From assembly GCA_902702965.1 (NCBI GenBank), contig CACRXP010000113.1, positions 700,583 through 764,582 of the forward strand: a stretch of DNA of 64,000 bases, written 5' to 3'. The notes under the pieces were generated by a model that was not told the origin of the DNA, searched no databases, and was given only the letters and a program-made list of their open reading frames with translations. How positions within the stretch are numbered: the first letter of the stretch is position 1; each line of letters opens with the position of its first letter. Shown here piece by piece: positions 24,465 through 35,360 of this stretch. The position numbers and the translations under genes are program-made. The stretch is from Spirometra erinaceieuropaei (taxonomy: Eukaryota; Platyhelminthes; Cestoda; Diphyllobothriidea; Diphyllobothriidae).

Positions 24465-24690
24465 CTGCCAACTGACGGCAGAACTCGGTCCCCTTCTCAG
24501 GACAGAAAGTCAGGCTGCATTGGCTCCCTCTTAATGTGGCCTTTATGACACTTTCAGCCAGGTGGGACCTGAGGCTCCCCTGTTCCTGTGAAAACCTGGA
24601 CCACCATGCGTGAACCAGGTGTCTATGCCGTGTCTAGACGGGCTGTTTGACCTTGCCAGCCGCTGCATTCGAACCCGCCTGCGGTATTCC
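24465..24690 (+). repeat. R1 family, 5' segment
   Basis: AGTCAGGCTGCATTGGCTCC, TTAATGTGGCCTTTATG and the following gap-rich match correspond to 33594-33680 and, more weakly, 62685-62760. The segment extends the R1 family upstream of its best conserved part. Confidence 0.55.
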
Positions 24691-24939
24691 TAATTCTCTC
24701 ATGGCACAGAAGTATTGGGGAAAACAGAGTGAGACAGGTGCTGTGAAAGCCTTCTATAACTGTAAACTAACGCATGCGCCAATCACCGGAATGTGCTCGT
24801 TGTGCTGTGAAGACACAGTGGGCGCCATCATTGGCTACGCGACCGCCTGACGGTAATTATGACACGGCAGTTCTGCCGTTGCGAGCGATAAGGTCCACAA
24901 TTAACCGACCAGGTGGATATAGCTGTGACTTGCGCGTTC

Positions 24940-25085
24940 ATCTTATCTCTGGTGTCCTTGCGAGCCAGTTTAGAAGGAAGCGGTTGAAATTTCTCAGTTG
25001 ACTTTGATAAACGTTTCAGTTTACCGCAAAGTACATTGTTGCTTCCAGTCCTGTAATTCTAGGTTTCTTATTCTCTGACGAAACT
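24940..25085 (+). repeat. Dispersed duplicate of 27100-27235
   Basis: The order of the matching blocks is identical at the two places: CGAGCCAGTTTAGA, AATTTCTCAGTTGACTTTGA, TAAACGTTTCAG, TACCGCA and AGTACATTGTTGCT. In the second copy they read CGAGCCAGTTTAGA, CTCAGCTGACTTTGATAGA and CGTTTCAGG. No coding content. Confidence 0.6.
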
Positions 25086-25916
25086 GAACAGTCCCTTGAC
25101 GCGCCTAATTCAAGATCTGCTCCCCAACGCCACACTTAGCGGGTTTCATTCAGGGATCATTAAAATCCTGTCAAGGAGCCTTATTATGTTGTCCAATTAG
25201 TTGGCATCCTTTCATGTCGTGGCCACTAGCTTTTTGTGAAGGTTGCAAAACCCGTTTGGTTGTTTATTGCGAAGAATTGGTTTCTGGAAAGAGCTGGATA
25301 TATCTCGCTTTCCCTTCCCTCTCTCATACATCGATGGGTTGATCGAGTCCAGGCGACTTGAAAAGAAATTTTGTGCAGTAGTTGACGGTATGTAAAGTCG
25401 TCGTCTATCGCGGGTCGTCCACTGGTTCGGATCACAGAAGGAGCCATTGTAGCCCGATTCGCATATCTGATTTAGACTAAGTTACCTAATTAGTTGACAG
25501 CCTTTCGAACCACAACAGTTAGTGCTTTGTGATCAGTTCAGGCTCGGCAGATTTGTTGTGGTGACAGATGCACAGATTTGTCGTGAGAACCAATTTCCCA
25601 GATTCAGCAACACCCCCTCCTTCCCCTCCCATGTGCCAGTCAACTGCGAGTGTCTGTCAGCCGACCAGTGCAGAGATTGGACGCAGTGGATTTTGTGTCA
25701 CAGGATCTCTGCCTGTCGCGTGCCAGACAAGCGCACATAAGTAGGTAGTGCAGATTTCCGGCAGGAAAACGTCATTGTGGGAGAAATTGATGATCCATAT
25801 TTGCGCACGTGGGACCGAAAAGATTCATTTAGCAACTGCATATGTGGGAAGGATATAAGCTTACATAATGGGTGATATTTTGTCGACTGCTGTACCGTGG
25901 ATGTACAATAGGTGGG

Positions 25917-26826
25917 CTAACTCATGAAATGTCAACCGAAATTCTGAAATGTGTTTTTTGAAAAGATAAATAAAATAAGGTTCTTAAACTAATCATCACG
26001 CAGCATAATTCTGTAATAATTCAGTTACCTCAGAATACTGGCTTTCGAACGAATATCTTTCCGCCGCATGTAAAAACTATATCCTGCAAAAAAGGACTGC
26101 TTAATTAGCATGCATTTTTCTCATCGATTTTTGATACCCTTAAAAACTAAATTGTATTTTATAGAAAACATGCATAAAAGTATTCATTCTTTTACTCATT
26201 CGGTAGAAAGTTGCGCCTTCGTTCAATCTTACACTCCGTTTTAAAAACTTTTTCAATTCTCGGATAATAATGAAGACGACCCGTCGTTACACTAGTATTC
26301 AGAGTTTTTAAGCTACAAGCCGTATATTTTCAGCGTGCGGAAAACCAAACATTTCTCTGCAGCATTGAAAGTAAAACGTATGAGGTTTATAAGATTCAGC
26401 AGTGGACTTGAGCCATATTGTAAACTTAAGCCGCCACTTTACTAAATGCAGAGACACGGTGTTGTGTGAACAGGCATTTCACGGTCTTAAAATGACTCAT
26501 AATTAGGAACTTTTTAAAAACCGAATTATACGCTCTCTTCAAGAATAAAATTAGAACAAACGTAATTTTCTACCAAATGAGTAAAAGAATGAATATTTTA
26601 ATGCATGGTTTTCACGAAATACAATTGAATTTTTAAGGGCATCGAAAATCAATGAGAAAGATTCATGCTACTTAAGTAGTCACGTTTTGCAGAGTATGGT
26701 TTTGGCATGCAGCCAGAAAGGAGTTTGTTCGGAAGGCGGCATCCTGATGTAACTGATTTATTATTAACTTATGTCGCACTATGATTAGTTTTACAAACTT
26801 CCTTAATTAATCTTTTCGAAACGAAA
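25917..26826. mobile_element. Foldback element FB, copy 3
   Basis: The left arm has CTCATGAAATGTCAACCGA, CACGCAGCATAATTCT, TAATTAGCATGCATTTTTCT and AAACATGCATAAAAGTATTC. The right arm has the inverted complements GAATATTTTAATGCATGGTT, AGATTCATGCTACTTAAG, AGAGTATGGTTTTGGC, GGCATCCTGATG and CCTTAATTAATC. Both terminal CAGTG sequences are eroded. The element is about 0.9 kb. Confidence 0.7.
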
Positions 26827-27099
26827 ACTTATTTTGGAATTCCGTGCCATTTCCTGAGTCACCCCACCTCCTACTGTATAAGGCCGAATAGGCCCATGGA
26901 CGTGTTGAGTGTGCGGGTGTATTGTTGATGTCGGCGTCTGGTTGAGCAGCCATGGAAGGCGTCCAGTTAGGTCAGTCCAGATCTTTAAAGCCCCTTAGCA
27001 GTGAGGGTATGTTGACAGATTGAGCGCTGACAATTTCAATCTGAGTCAATAAAGTTTTGCGTGAGAATTATGCCGGTAAACGCGTGTTTGGGAGTAGTT

Positions 27100-27235
27100 T
27101 CTGTCACTTCATCTCTGATGTCTTTCCGAGCCAGTTTAGACAGTTGAGGTCAAAATTCCTCAGCTGACTTTGATAGACGTTTCAGGTTACCGCACAGTAC
27201 AGGGTTGCTGCCATTCCTGCAATTCTGGGCTTCAT
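27100..27235 (+). repeat. Dispersed duplicate of 24940-25085
   Basis: Partner of the copy at 24940-25085, same orientation, about 2.15 kb apart, with FB copy 3 between them. Confidence 0.6.
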
Positions 27236-27324
27236 ATTGAGGTGGGTGTCGCGCAGATTACAAACTGAATGCTGCAGCCTGCCACAGACTCGACTCTGGA
27301 GGCCCGAACAGCGGCATCCTAGTA

Positions 27325-27840
27325 GATATTGGTGATTTGTGCCGTGATGTAACTCGACTGTGAGAAAATTAATTTACAGCTGTGGTGTAATTACCACTGA
27401 CGGCAACCGTAGGTTCGGTGCATTCGTAATGTGGTGCACATTGCGGCAGGTTAAACCTTTCTACGTTTGGTTGGTTGGTCCAAAGTTAGCGCGTATGGAG
27501 ATGAAAATGACGGGATTTCATTACCTGTCCAACTTCTTTGTAGTGTTCAAGGCACAATCAACAGTGGAGATAAGTTTATGTAGATATGTAGATATTGGTA
27601 ATTTGTGCCGTGATGCAACTCAAGTGAGAAGGAATCAATTTACAGCTGTGGTGTGATTACCACTGACGATTACCGTAGGTTTGGAGCATTCGGAATTTGG
27701 CGCCAATTAGTGCATGTTAAACGTTTTTTACGTTTGGTTGATTGGTCCAAAGCTAACGCGTACGAAGATGAAAATGTCCGGATTTCATAACATGCCCACC
27801 TTCCTTGTAGCGTTCGAGACACAATCAACAGTGGAGATGA
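27325..27840 (+). repeat. Two-unit tandem duplication, 266-bp period
   Basis: Unit 1 (27325-27573) and unit 2 (27591-27840) both start GATATTGG and run TTTGTGCCGTGATG, AATTTACAGCTGTGGTGT, ATTACCACTGACG and ACGTTTGGTTG. They share TTGGTCCAAAG and end CACAATCAACAGTGGAGAT. Indels and substitutions are scattered along both, so the duplication is old. Confidence 0.85.
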
Positions 27841-28574
27841 ATTAATGCTTATTGGCCTTAAAGGCCTTCGTGAAAGCCTGCACACAATAGTCTGAATAAT
27901 TTCCCGTTCGGTTTTATAACCTATAATTAGCTCTTCTAACCCTATTTGAATGACTTCCATCAGTACTGCAGAGGGCATGGGGTCGAAACCTGGGACATTC
28001 ATTATCTCCACTTCATCTGAATGACCGCGCCTGTCCGCAATAACAAAAGCTTTCTTGTGATCCGCGAAGCTGTAGAGGTTGGTCCTAATTTCTTGATATT
28101 TTCTTGCAACCCCAGGGCTGCAGAACTCGTATTCACGGATATGATGCTTTTCCAGAATTCGCAGTGGCCTCCTGGAGGACCTCCTTGATACAGTCGTAGA
28201 TTTAGACGACTAGGTAGAAAGGGGGGTAAGAATTTGCCAACGCCACTGAAGAGAGGGGCCACTCGGTGAATTTCTAAATTATGGCGGTTTCCTTCGCGTT
28301 TATTCAGATGAAGTATGTTTGCATCCTCATAAGCGTGAGGTGAATGTGTATTTGTCGCCACATCGGAAAGCTGTGAGGCAGACTTGTTTATGAGTCTACG
28401 GCCATCGTGCTTGTAGGTTTCTACTGGAATTGAGTTCGTGCCCACGACATCTATCGCGCAGAAATATGGACAGTCGTACTACAAATGACGTTATGCCAAA
28501 TTCGAGGAGGCACCCACCCTCGTGTCCTAACTTTAACCCCAACCCTGATATTTATTCCCATAACTCTAATTTCG
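27841..28574. other. Non-coding, nothing recognised
   Basis: Overlapping short ORFs on both strands, no family motif. A few CTAACTTTAACCCCAACCC units at 28529-28550 are telomere-like but too few to call an array. Confidence 0.3.
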
Positions 28575-29010
28575 CCAGTTCGACCGTCGGATCCGACGGC
28601 GTCCACCGTGAGCTCCACAGCAAGATGAAACAGGCGCGATGACTTACGCGTGATGTAGTCTCTATTGAGTGTAGACTTGTCCAGCACCAACTGCACTCTC
28701 TCCTCCCCACCTGGGCCCGTAGTCAAGGCACAGTCAAGAAGACTATCGGCGGGTGAGGATGCAGGTGGATGGCGCGGCCGAGCCCGCATCTTGACGCTCC
28801 ACTCTACATCCCCTGGTCCACAAAAACAGTTGACGAAGATTTTAACCACAACAACATCACCACGAGGGGTTAGAAGGAGGAGGATGGCTGGGCAGCCATG
28901 CACAAGACCTGTATACCCAGCAGGAGCGCAAGCGCATCTAACGGCGGGGAACAAGGCGTCAGAGAACTGCCTGCGCATACCAGGCTGCGAAGGCCATGAT
29001 TTGCTGGTCC
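28575..29010 (-). repeat. Interspersed repeat R1, minus copy
   Basis: Reverse complement of the plus copies: CGGCGTCCACCGTG, CACTCTCTCCTCCCCACCTG, AGTCAAGAAGACTATCGGCG, GATGCAGGTGGATGG and CCCCTGGTCCACAAAAAC. The long minus-strand ORF here (to 29035) translates the repeat and has no known domain. Confidence 0.75.
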
Positions 29011-29029
29011 TGGCATAACAGACCTTCAG

Positions 29030-29092
29030 ACCCAACTCTAATCATGGCCATCCCAACTCTAACCCTTACACTAACCCTAACCCCAATCCGCC
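29030..29092 (+). repeat. Short CCCTAAC-type tract
   Basis: CCCAACTCTAACCCTTACAC, CTAACCCTAACCCC: a handful of telomere-like units directly between an R1 copy and the hammerhead array. Confidence 0.6.
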
Positions 29093-29225
29093 TGGAACCT
29101 AAATCAAAGCCATCTGTACTACGGGCGGAGGGGGTGGTCCATATTCCCGGACCCTATCGGGAGGGCAGAATATGGAGATCAGTGTTGAAGAAGGAGACAC
29201 GATCACTGGGACAACGGCTTTATTA

Positions 29226-29268
29226 GCCTGACGTTTCGGATTCCTGCTCGAATCGATCATCAAAGACA
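29226..29268 (-). ncRNA. Hammerhead ribozyme fold, C3 changed to U
   Basis: Reverse complement reads stem I GTCT, TTGATGA in place of CTGATGA, a stem II region beginning CGATTC and ending GAATCC, then GAAA, CGTC and stem I partner AGGC. The catalytic GAAA and the GUC cleavage triplet are intact, but the C3 change should abolish or strongly reduce cleavage. Confidence 0.6.
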
Positions 29269-29326
29269 ACAGCATATACGGGTAATTGAAGAAGGAGACA
29301 CGATCGTTGGGACAAGAGCTTTATTA

Positions 29327-29368
29327 GTCTGACGTTTCGGATTCCTGCTCGAACCCATCATCACAGAC
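29327..29368 (-). ncRNA. Hammerhead ribozyme fold, C3 changed to G
   Basis: Stem I GTCT pairs fully with AGAC. The core reads GTGATGA instead of CTGATGA. Stem II GGGTTC/GAATCC has six pairs (one G-T) with a six-base GAGCAG loop, then GAAA and CGTC. Only C3 departs from the hammerhead consensus. Confidence 0.65.
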
Positions 29369-29371
29369 AAA

Positions 29372-29414
29372 AGCAGATGATTATGGGTTCGGGCAGGAAT
29401 CCGAAACGTCAGGC
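29372..29414 (+). ncRNA. Hammerhead fold remnant
   Basis: The 3' half GGGTTC, loop, GAATCC, GAAACGTCAGGC is intact. The 5' core is altered (CAGATGATTA), with an extra base. Probably inactive. Confidence 0.5.
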
Positions 29415-29510
29415 TAATAAAGCTCTTGTCCCAGCGATCGTGTCTCCTTCTTCAAGACTACTTCCTGGGACTCGTCTCTTCGCTTCTATTGGCGATGGAG
29501 ATCAGTGTTA

Positions 29511-32036
29511 GTCTGCATTGTGGGAAGTCTGCTTAAAGTGTCCTTGTAGATTTTAAATGGGTGGTTTGGAATGTACCTTAATTGTTCTGCGATATGCGAC
29601 CTCCTCGAGGCAGAAAGCAAAGGTTCATTTCATTTAAGCCACAAAACAATCATTTTGAAACATCATTCTCGTGTGTAATTGTATATTCTCACTGTTCGCC
29701 CGCAGAGTTCGGACATAGTAGCTCAAGTGGGAGAGCAATAGATATAAGTGACCGTACATCTTCTGAGTCCAGGATTATGTTACCAGTGGAGGAAATCTTT
29801 CAGTTATTCAGAACTGGATTATTCATTGTCCCAAATGTCATCGGTAAGACTGCTCAGTGGTTTATAGTTGGTGATGAGCTCTAAGCCTCAAGTTCTAAAA
29901 TTAAACAGGACCAAGCTTTCCCATGCTGTAGTGAAAATAAGTCAATAAACGCGTAGCAGAAACCTGCCAATGGCTGCAAACGCGAATGCATGAGCATGAG
30001 TAGGCCTTGAGAAGACTGAATCCAAAGTTGGGGGTAGCAAGCCCTTTCGCGCAGATGGGACACATCTCCAACTTTGACGCTGCTGTGATGCTGGACCGGG
30101 GCACTGATCGCACCTCAAGGCAGGTAGACAAAGTCAAGATATCCGCCGACTGTCCAGTCCACCGCCACGTCATTTTGCCCCCCCCCCCCCGTCTGGTTTT
30201 CCGATCATTTTTGGCAGGGGACAGTGACGGCGTGCAACAATTGAGGCTGCCAGTTATGTCTGCGGTCAGTGTGGGGGGGCGATACAGGTCACAGTGAGTC
30301 CGAGATCAGATTCAACCCCACAGTCGGCATTATCAGTCTGCGCATCAAGAAAAGCGCTCCATATAATGCGAACTGTGCGCAGTCTCTGAAGATGAATAGG
30401 CAAAATCCCTACTTTAAACGTCAGCTCTCAAGCAAACCTCTCCTGGTAAACGTTTCTACTTCCTTTTGGAAATGTATTTCCGTACTATTGTTGTGAAATA
30501 CTAATGTATTGGTCGTTCCGATTTCTCGAGGAATTTATACAAGAACCTAAAGTAACTTCTTCGTACAAAACTTCTAGAGTTCATTGCAAAATGCGGTAGA
30601 CTATTTGGACTGAAATCCACCAGTTCCAACAAAATAAGTGCATATTATTCACATTCTGCCAACAGGCAGGCAATAGTATACATATACACAGTGAATTTGG
30701 TACATCATAATGTGTGCCAAAATTTATGAAACATTACTAACTACTCGCAAAAGGACACAAACGAATGAACTGAAACTACCAGTTCATAATGAAAGACTTC
30801 AAGTGAGTTGAAAACACAACAATACTAAATTATTATTGTGTTATTTATAAATGACATTTTTTTGAAAATCGGAAATTTTGGAAACGTCACAAATGGTCGC
30901 AACCATGCAAACTTACGTTTAAGGCGTATAAAAGACCCGTTCGCGCAAAAACTGAGTGAATAAGATAACACGAGTAGAATGAAGTTAAACAACATTCCTT
31001 TAATGAAATTTGCACTTAAATGTTCCGGTGAAATCAGTGTAATATCAAGTATGGCAGTTGGCCGACAGCCCACGGTTTGAGTTTAGATTCCAAGAAAGTT
31101 TCACATGGTTTTGCATTGTTAGAGACGCGGTTGATAAGGCAAAAATACGTCCGCTTAATTTTGCCTTTCGCACATTGTTTGAGATGCGGTTAACTAAGAC
31201 AGACAGGAATTCGCTCGATTTCGCCGATAGGGACGTTAGAGGAATAAAAGTCTTCGCAAGGTCACATGTTGATAGGTCGGTCAGTGAGTAGTCAAATTAA
31301 ATAAAATTGGCAGGTGCAATCACAAACAGATCAGTTTGTGCATAGTTATAGGACTTTTCTTCCGTCAATTTTTTAGCTTTTTCCCGTGTTGAAGCACTTC
31401 AAGTTCCATATCTTCCTTGAAATATCGGTCGATATTTGGCGATCTTCAGTGTTTTCAATGAATTGCTCATAAAGGCAGATTACGTGCAGTATGCCTACCA
31501 CGGTCTTCAAAATAAGATTTTTCTTGAAGAATTTTTCACGACTTTGTGAGTGTTTGAGCGTCCTTTCCAGTGCAGATGGCCGTTTGGGTCACATTTTTTG
31601 GACTCACTCAGACAATAAAACTCATCGCCGAGAAAAATAAACGTCCACAACGCAAGTCAGAATAAATATGCTGTACATCAGTCAAAAACTTCTATGCCAA
31701 GTTACCTCTTTAAAAGCTGCTTTATTTTGGCACTTGACTGACGGATATCCGTCTACCTTACCTTTTTGTAGCGTAAAGATGAAAACTGGAGCGTTTGAGC
31801 GGCCTTTCTACCTCTCGAGAATATAGTGATAATGTTTCCGCTGCAATCGACAGAGCCCACTTTAATCTTTATATAAGAGTCATTTTGATTTTAATTGCTT
31901 GCTCCAAGGCTCCAATCTACGAATAAAATGCATTACAATGTAGGCATAAAATAAGTATATATTGCTAAGGCTCCAAATTTTCTGCATATTCCGTCTTTAC
32001 TCACGAATAAGCGCTGATGTTCATGTATCCAAACAG
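29511..32036. other. Non-coding, nothing firmly recognised
   Basis: AT-rich, with short ORFs on both strands and a 12-base C run near 30178. No repeat shared with other parts of the window was seen. Confidence 0.3.
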
Positions 32037-32392
32037 AACTCTGGTTCATTGAAGCATAATCCAGACGCCGCTGTACTCTGCAATGGCCGGGCGGAGTTCC
32101 GTGCTGAGGAACTGGACGAGACATCGGAGGCAAATCGGGCGGCTTCAGTAAAAACGGAAGGTCGGGGGCAGCATGAGGCGGACGCAGATCCGGAGGTTAT
32201 TTCAAGGGACGAGGAGACGGGAGAAAGCAGCGGAGCAACAACTCCAGCCATGGCTGCTATGTCACCCAGGTGCGAACCCAGCCCTGTCACTGCAGCGGAA
32301 GCCAAAAAGAAAGAACCTGCAGGGAAGGAGACGCCCCAGGAGGCGGAGAAAGAGGAGGAGGAGGAGGAGGAGGGAGATGAGGAGTTGCAGAC
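32037..32392 (+). CDS. Candidate internal exon of an unidentified host gene (acidic, low-complexity)
   Basis: This is the only stretch that looks like host coding sequence. The open frame runs from an AG acceptor (CATGTATCCAAACAG) to a possible donor (CAGACG then GTAATG), giving about 118 residues rich in Glu, Ala, Ser and Thr. It begins NSGSLKHNPDAAVLCNG, has an Ala/Ser/Thr/Pro-rich centre (about residues 60-85) and ends in a Lys/Glu block, KETPQEAEK followed by seven or more Glu and GDEELQT. GC rises sharply over the frame compared with its flanks. There is no recognised domain, no signal peptide and no membrane segment; the acidic tail resembles disordered linkers of nuclear or cytoskeletal proteins. 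No partner exon was found within several kilobases, so it may belong to a gene with very long introns. Alternatives are a GC-rich repeat or a pseudo-exon. Confidence 0.35.
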
Positions 32393-33544
32393 GGTAATGG
32401 AATCTAATTGGCCTATTTGCTAAACCCGTGTTTTTGTTGACCTCACGGACCTCCAGGCGGGTTGTGTCGCCAGTGCGAGAGACCGAAAGAGTGGCCGCAC
32501 TGGCTAATGATGAGACTTAGTCAGACTCCGCGTGACTACTGCCGTACATGCGTGTGACACGCGTTAAACTGGGGCTCCACGTCACATCAGTCGTCGCGCA
32601 CAATTTTACCACCAGTTGACAGAAAATCTCAGACAGATTGATTGATGCGCAGGGGAGGGAAAACAAGTTGACGCCGCTACTGATGTACCTTTCGTTGTGG
32701 CTCTTGCATAACAAATTTTTCATCTCAATAAGTACGCGGTATCTTCTATCGTTATAGCCAGAAACGTGGTGAAGAGTGATCAGTAACCAATAACTATTAC
32801 CCATAACATCTGGGAAGCCAACAATGCAACTTTGTGGCCTGTCTGTTTTTGTCAGTTAACCGTGCCCCAGCCAAAGTTAGGGAAGCCCTGGGCCTTGGAA
32901 CTCCTGATCCAGTTGACCCTTAAGCGTAACCACACTGAAGCAGCAAGCCAATGGTGAACATGAATAAAAAGAAGGATTTCCGTGGCCTAAGGCCTCCCTC
33001 TAGGATGCTCCACACGTATGAATGACCCCGGTTCAGGTCTAACATGACAGCGCAGCATGTTTTAAGTCCACACACCCCTAGTTACCCGACACAGGGTCGG
33101 ATACAGGCGGCAACGAGGACTAATTGACTATCAGGTCGCACATAAGACCGTTTTTGAAATATGCGTCAGTAAACGTATTTATTGCTTATTTCGTTATGGC
33201 AATTTGTCAGTGCAATCTTCTTCAACCATAAGTGTTCATTCTGCTGCTGCATTCCTGAGCAGTGTCTGCCTGCGGGCAGCAGTATGCACTGTCACAGTTT
33301 TGAAGAGGTAGTGTGGCGATCAAATATGTGAGATCAACTTATACCACGCACAATAAGTTTGTTTCGGCTAATGTCAGCAGTCGCGGGGCTGTGAGGAATA
33401 GTTTATTCTGTGCACAGAGCAGGTTGCCGTAAGTTGGCTGTTTGCTTGCAACAGAGATAAGCGTCCGTTCACGGAGAGCGTCAGTCGCGGTGTGTAGTTT
33501 TGGGCGGGGGTGAATGTCTGTGTCAGTAGGTGGGGGGTTGGACG
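32393..33544. other. Non-coding, nothing recognised
   Basis: No gene, RNA or repeat recognised. It would be intron if the candidate exon upstream is real. Confidence 0.3.
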
Positions 33545-34015
33545 GTTGCCAACTGACGGGGTATCTTGGACCTCCTCCTTGACCGGAGGCGGTCTGAGAG
33601 TCAGGCTGCAATGGCTCCTTTTTAATGTGGCCTTTATGGCACTCCCATCACAGTGTGGGATCCGAGCCAGGCGTTGGCGGCACGCCCAGGTGCGGCTTCG
33701 GCCATGCCAGCCTCCAAATCTCTCTTGTGTTGGTTGAAATCCTGGTTATTTGTTGTGTGGACCAGGGGGTGTGGTGGAACGCCAAGGTGAGGATCCGTCC
33801 TAGCCATCCACCTGCGGCCTCCCTCGTCTCCGGTCTTCTTGACTCTGTCTTGACACCGGGTCCAGGCGGGGGAGGAGGAGAGAGTGTAGGTAGATGCTAC
33901 GCAAGTCTACCGGCACTATAAACCCCTGCGTAAGTCACCGTCCCTGCTCCCATTGCTGCTGCAACTGTGGGGCACACGGTGGACATCATCGAAACCGATG
34001 GTCGAACTGTCATAA
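33545..34015 (+). repeat. Interspersed repeat R1, longest plus copy
   Basis: It contains the 5' segment (AGTCAGGCTGCAATGGCTCC, ATGTGGCCTTTATGGCACT) and the conserved core from GTGGACCAGGGGGTGTG through GGGGGAGGAGGAGAGAGTG to GTGGACATCATCGAAACCG. It is the best copy for deriving a consensus of about 470 bp. There is no coding signature. Confidence 0.8.
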
Positions 34016-34079
34016 GCACTCCGATGAAAGAGAGTCAATTAGTATCTCGCCACCTGTCATTCTGTGTCATTGCAGATTG

Positions 34080-34145
34080 GGCATTTATTTAGGCAGAAAT
34101 AGGCCTACACCGATCCTATGGATTCGTGAAGCAAACAAGCCCCGT
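34080..34145 (-). repeat. Dispersed module, minus copy
   Basis: Reverse complement gives CTTGTTTGCTTCACGAATCC and ATAGGATCGGTGTAGGCC, the end of the module seen at 34856-34965 and 35150-35260. It marks the left flank of a composite inverted structure reaching to about 34970. Confidence 0.55.
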
Positions 34146-34342
34146 TAGGCTACGCTATATATATCTCATTGGTGTTAAAGAGTGGCTCTCTATCACTGAG
34201 CCACGACCCGTTGTGTCGTCGATTGTGATCGTGGAAATTTATTATGGTGGATGAGTGCTCATCGATCGGTTTGCACTTGTCGGTACTTCCTTATCTGTCT
34301 AGACTACTAATCGCCGTGTGTCTGCATGTGTGGGTTCTATTT

Positions 34343-34408
34343 TGAGCCCCAAGGCACAACTAGACGAACAAATTCCGCAAACCGATCGGTGAGCGCCCAT
34401 CTACCATA
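34343..34408 (+). repeat. Solo arm of the GATCGGTGAGCGCCC family
   Basis: TTGAGCCCCAAGGCACAACT and CCGATCGGTGAGCGCCC match the terminal arm of the SINE composites at 18.3, 48.9 and 63.8 kb, here without the SINE body. Confidence 0.6.
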
Positions 34409-34429
34409 TATGGTATACAGACGACAAAG

Positions 34430-34850
34430 TCTGGGGGTAGATTGATACAGCACGGCTTCGGGATTATTTGCCTTCATTCAGCCAATTATAACCCTGACAA
34501 CCAGCTGGACCGGAAACACAAACGTGCGCTTGCACACCTGGCGCAGCTGGTTCACTACTGGGGTCTATTAAATGGCTCAAAAGCACGTCAACGAACCGAA
34601 GTTCGTCAGTACCTCGCCACCTGCCATGCTCTGTCGCCGCAGAGCGGACGAGGCACTGAGGAGCTTCGGTTCGACGAAGTGCTTTTGACCCATTTGGTAG
34701 ACCCCAGCTGTGGATCAGCTGCGCCAGCTCTGTAGGCGCATGTTCGTGTTTCCGGACAAAGCTGGCGGTCAGGGTTATGTTTGGCTGGATGAAGGCAAAC
34801 AAGCACGAAACAGTGCTGTCTAAATCTATACCAAGACCCTTTCGTCTTCC
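34430..34850. repeat. Palindrome of about 420 bp
   Basis: The left arm (34430-34617) and right arm (34648-34850) are inverted copies. They share GATTGATACAGCAC/GTGCTGTCTAAATC, TTTGCCTTCATTCAGCC/GGCTGGATGAAGGCAAA, CCGGAAACACAAACGTGCGC and its complement, GGGGTCTA/TAGACCCC and CGAACCGAAG/CTTCGGTTCG. Symmetry continues to the centre, GCTCTG-TCGCCG-CAGAGC near 34635. Divergence between arms is a rough 15-20 percent by eye. The element could form a cruciform in DNA or a long hairpin in RNA. Confidence 0.8.
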
Positions 34851-34855
34851 CTCCG

Positions 34856-35265
34856 CTATCATAGCTTGTCCGAATTCGGTCTGGTAGGTGGTCGGCTGTT
34901 CGCGAGCCCTATCACCCATACGAAGCTTGTTTGATTCGGAAAAACAATGGGTCGGTGTGCGCCAACTTTAGAATAAATATATGAGACAGCAGGGACTACA
35001 GAGAAATCGGGTAGATTGATACAGTACTGCTTCGGGCTTATTGTGCCTTCATTTGGCCAATCATTACCCTGACCAACAGCTGGGACCGGAAACACAAACA
35101 TGCGCACAGACACACCTGGCGCACCTGTCGTCCCCCCTCTGCTATCATAGCTTGGCCGACTTCGGTCTGGTAGGTGATTACGTGTTCATGACCCCTATCG
35201 CCCATACGAAGCTTGTTTGCTTCGGGAAGCCAGTGGATCGGTGTGCGCCCATTCCTGAGTGAATA
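34856..35265 (+). repeat. Two further module copies with part of the palindrome arm
   Basis: 34856-34965 and 35150-35260 are direct copies of the module (CGACTTCGGTCTGGTAGGTG, CATACGAAGCTTGTTTG, GGATCGGTGTGCGCC). The second is preceded by one palindrome arm (35003-35130: GATTGATACAGTACTGCTTC, GGACCGGAAACACAAACATG). This suggests a unit of arm plus module that was duplicated and then inverted to give the palindrome. Confidence 0.65.
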
Positions 35266-35338
35266 TATATATAAAAGTCATGTCCCGGAGATTTAACTCC
35301 AAGTTCTGCACTGATTAATTTCTGAAATTATTCACCTG

Positions 35339-35360
35339 ATATATATATATATATATATAT
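35339..35360. repeat. (AT)11 microsatellite
   Basis: Eleven perfect AT units. Confidence 0.95.

Larger units (their letters stand above)
29185..29510. mobile_element. Array of three hammerhead-bearing PLE LTR-like units (minus, minus, plus)
   Basis: Two head-to-tail minus units (29185-29280 and 29286-29370) are followed by one inverted plus unit (29371-29500). Each carries CGATCRTGTCTCC, AGCTCTTGTCCCA and a hammerhead fold. The plus unit ends with GACTACTTCCTGGGACTCG and CGCTTCTATTGGCGATG, which parallels the sequence between the hammerhead and the RT ORF of the PLE at 55.4-57.4 kb. This ties the array to PLE LTR-like repeats left behind without the coding part. Confidence 0.75.

Noticed and set aside
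28451..29035. 194-residue minus-strand ORF
   Set aside because: It spans an R1 repeat copy; other R1 copies do not conserve the frame.
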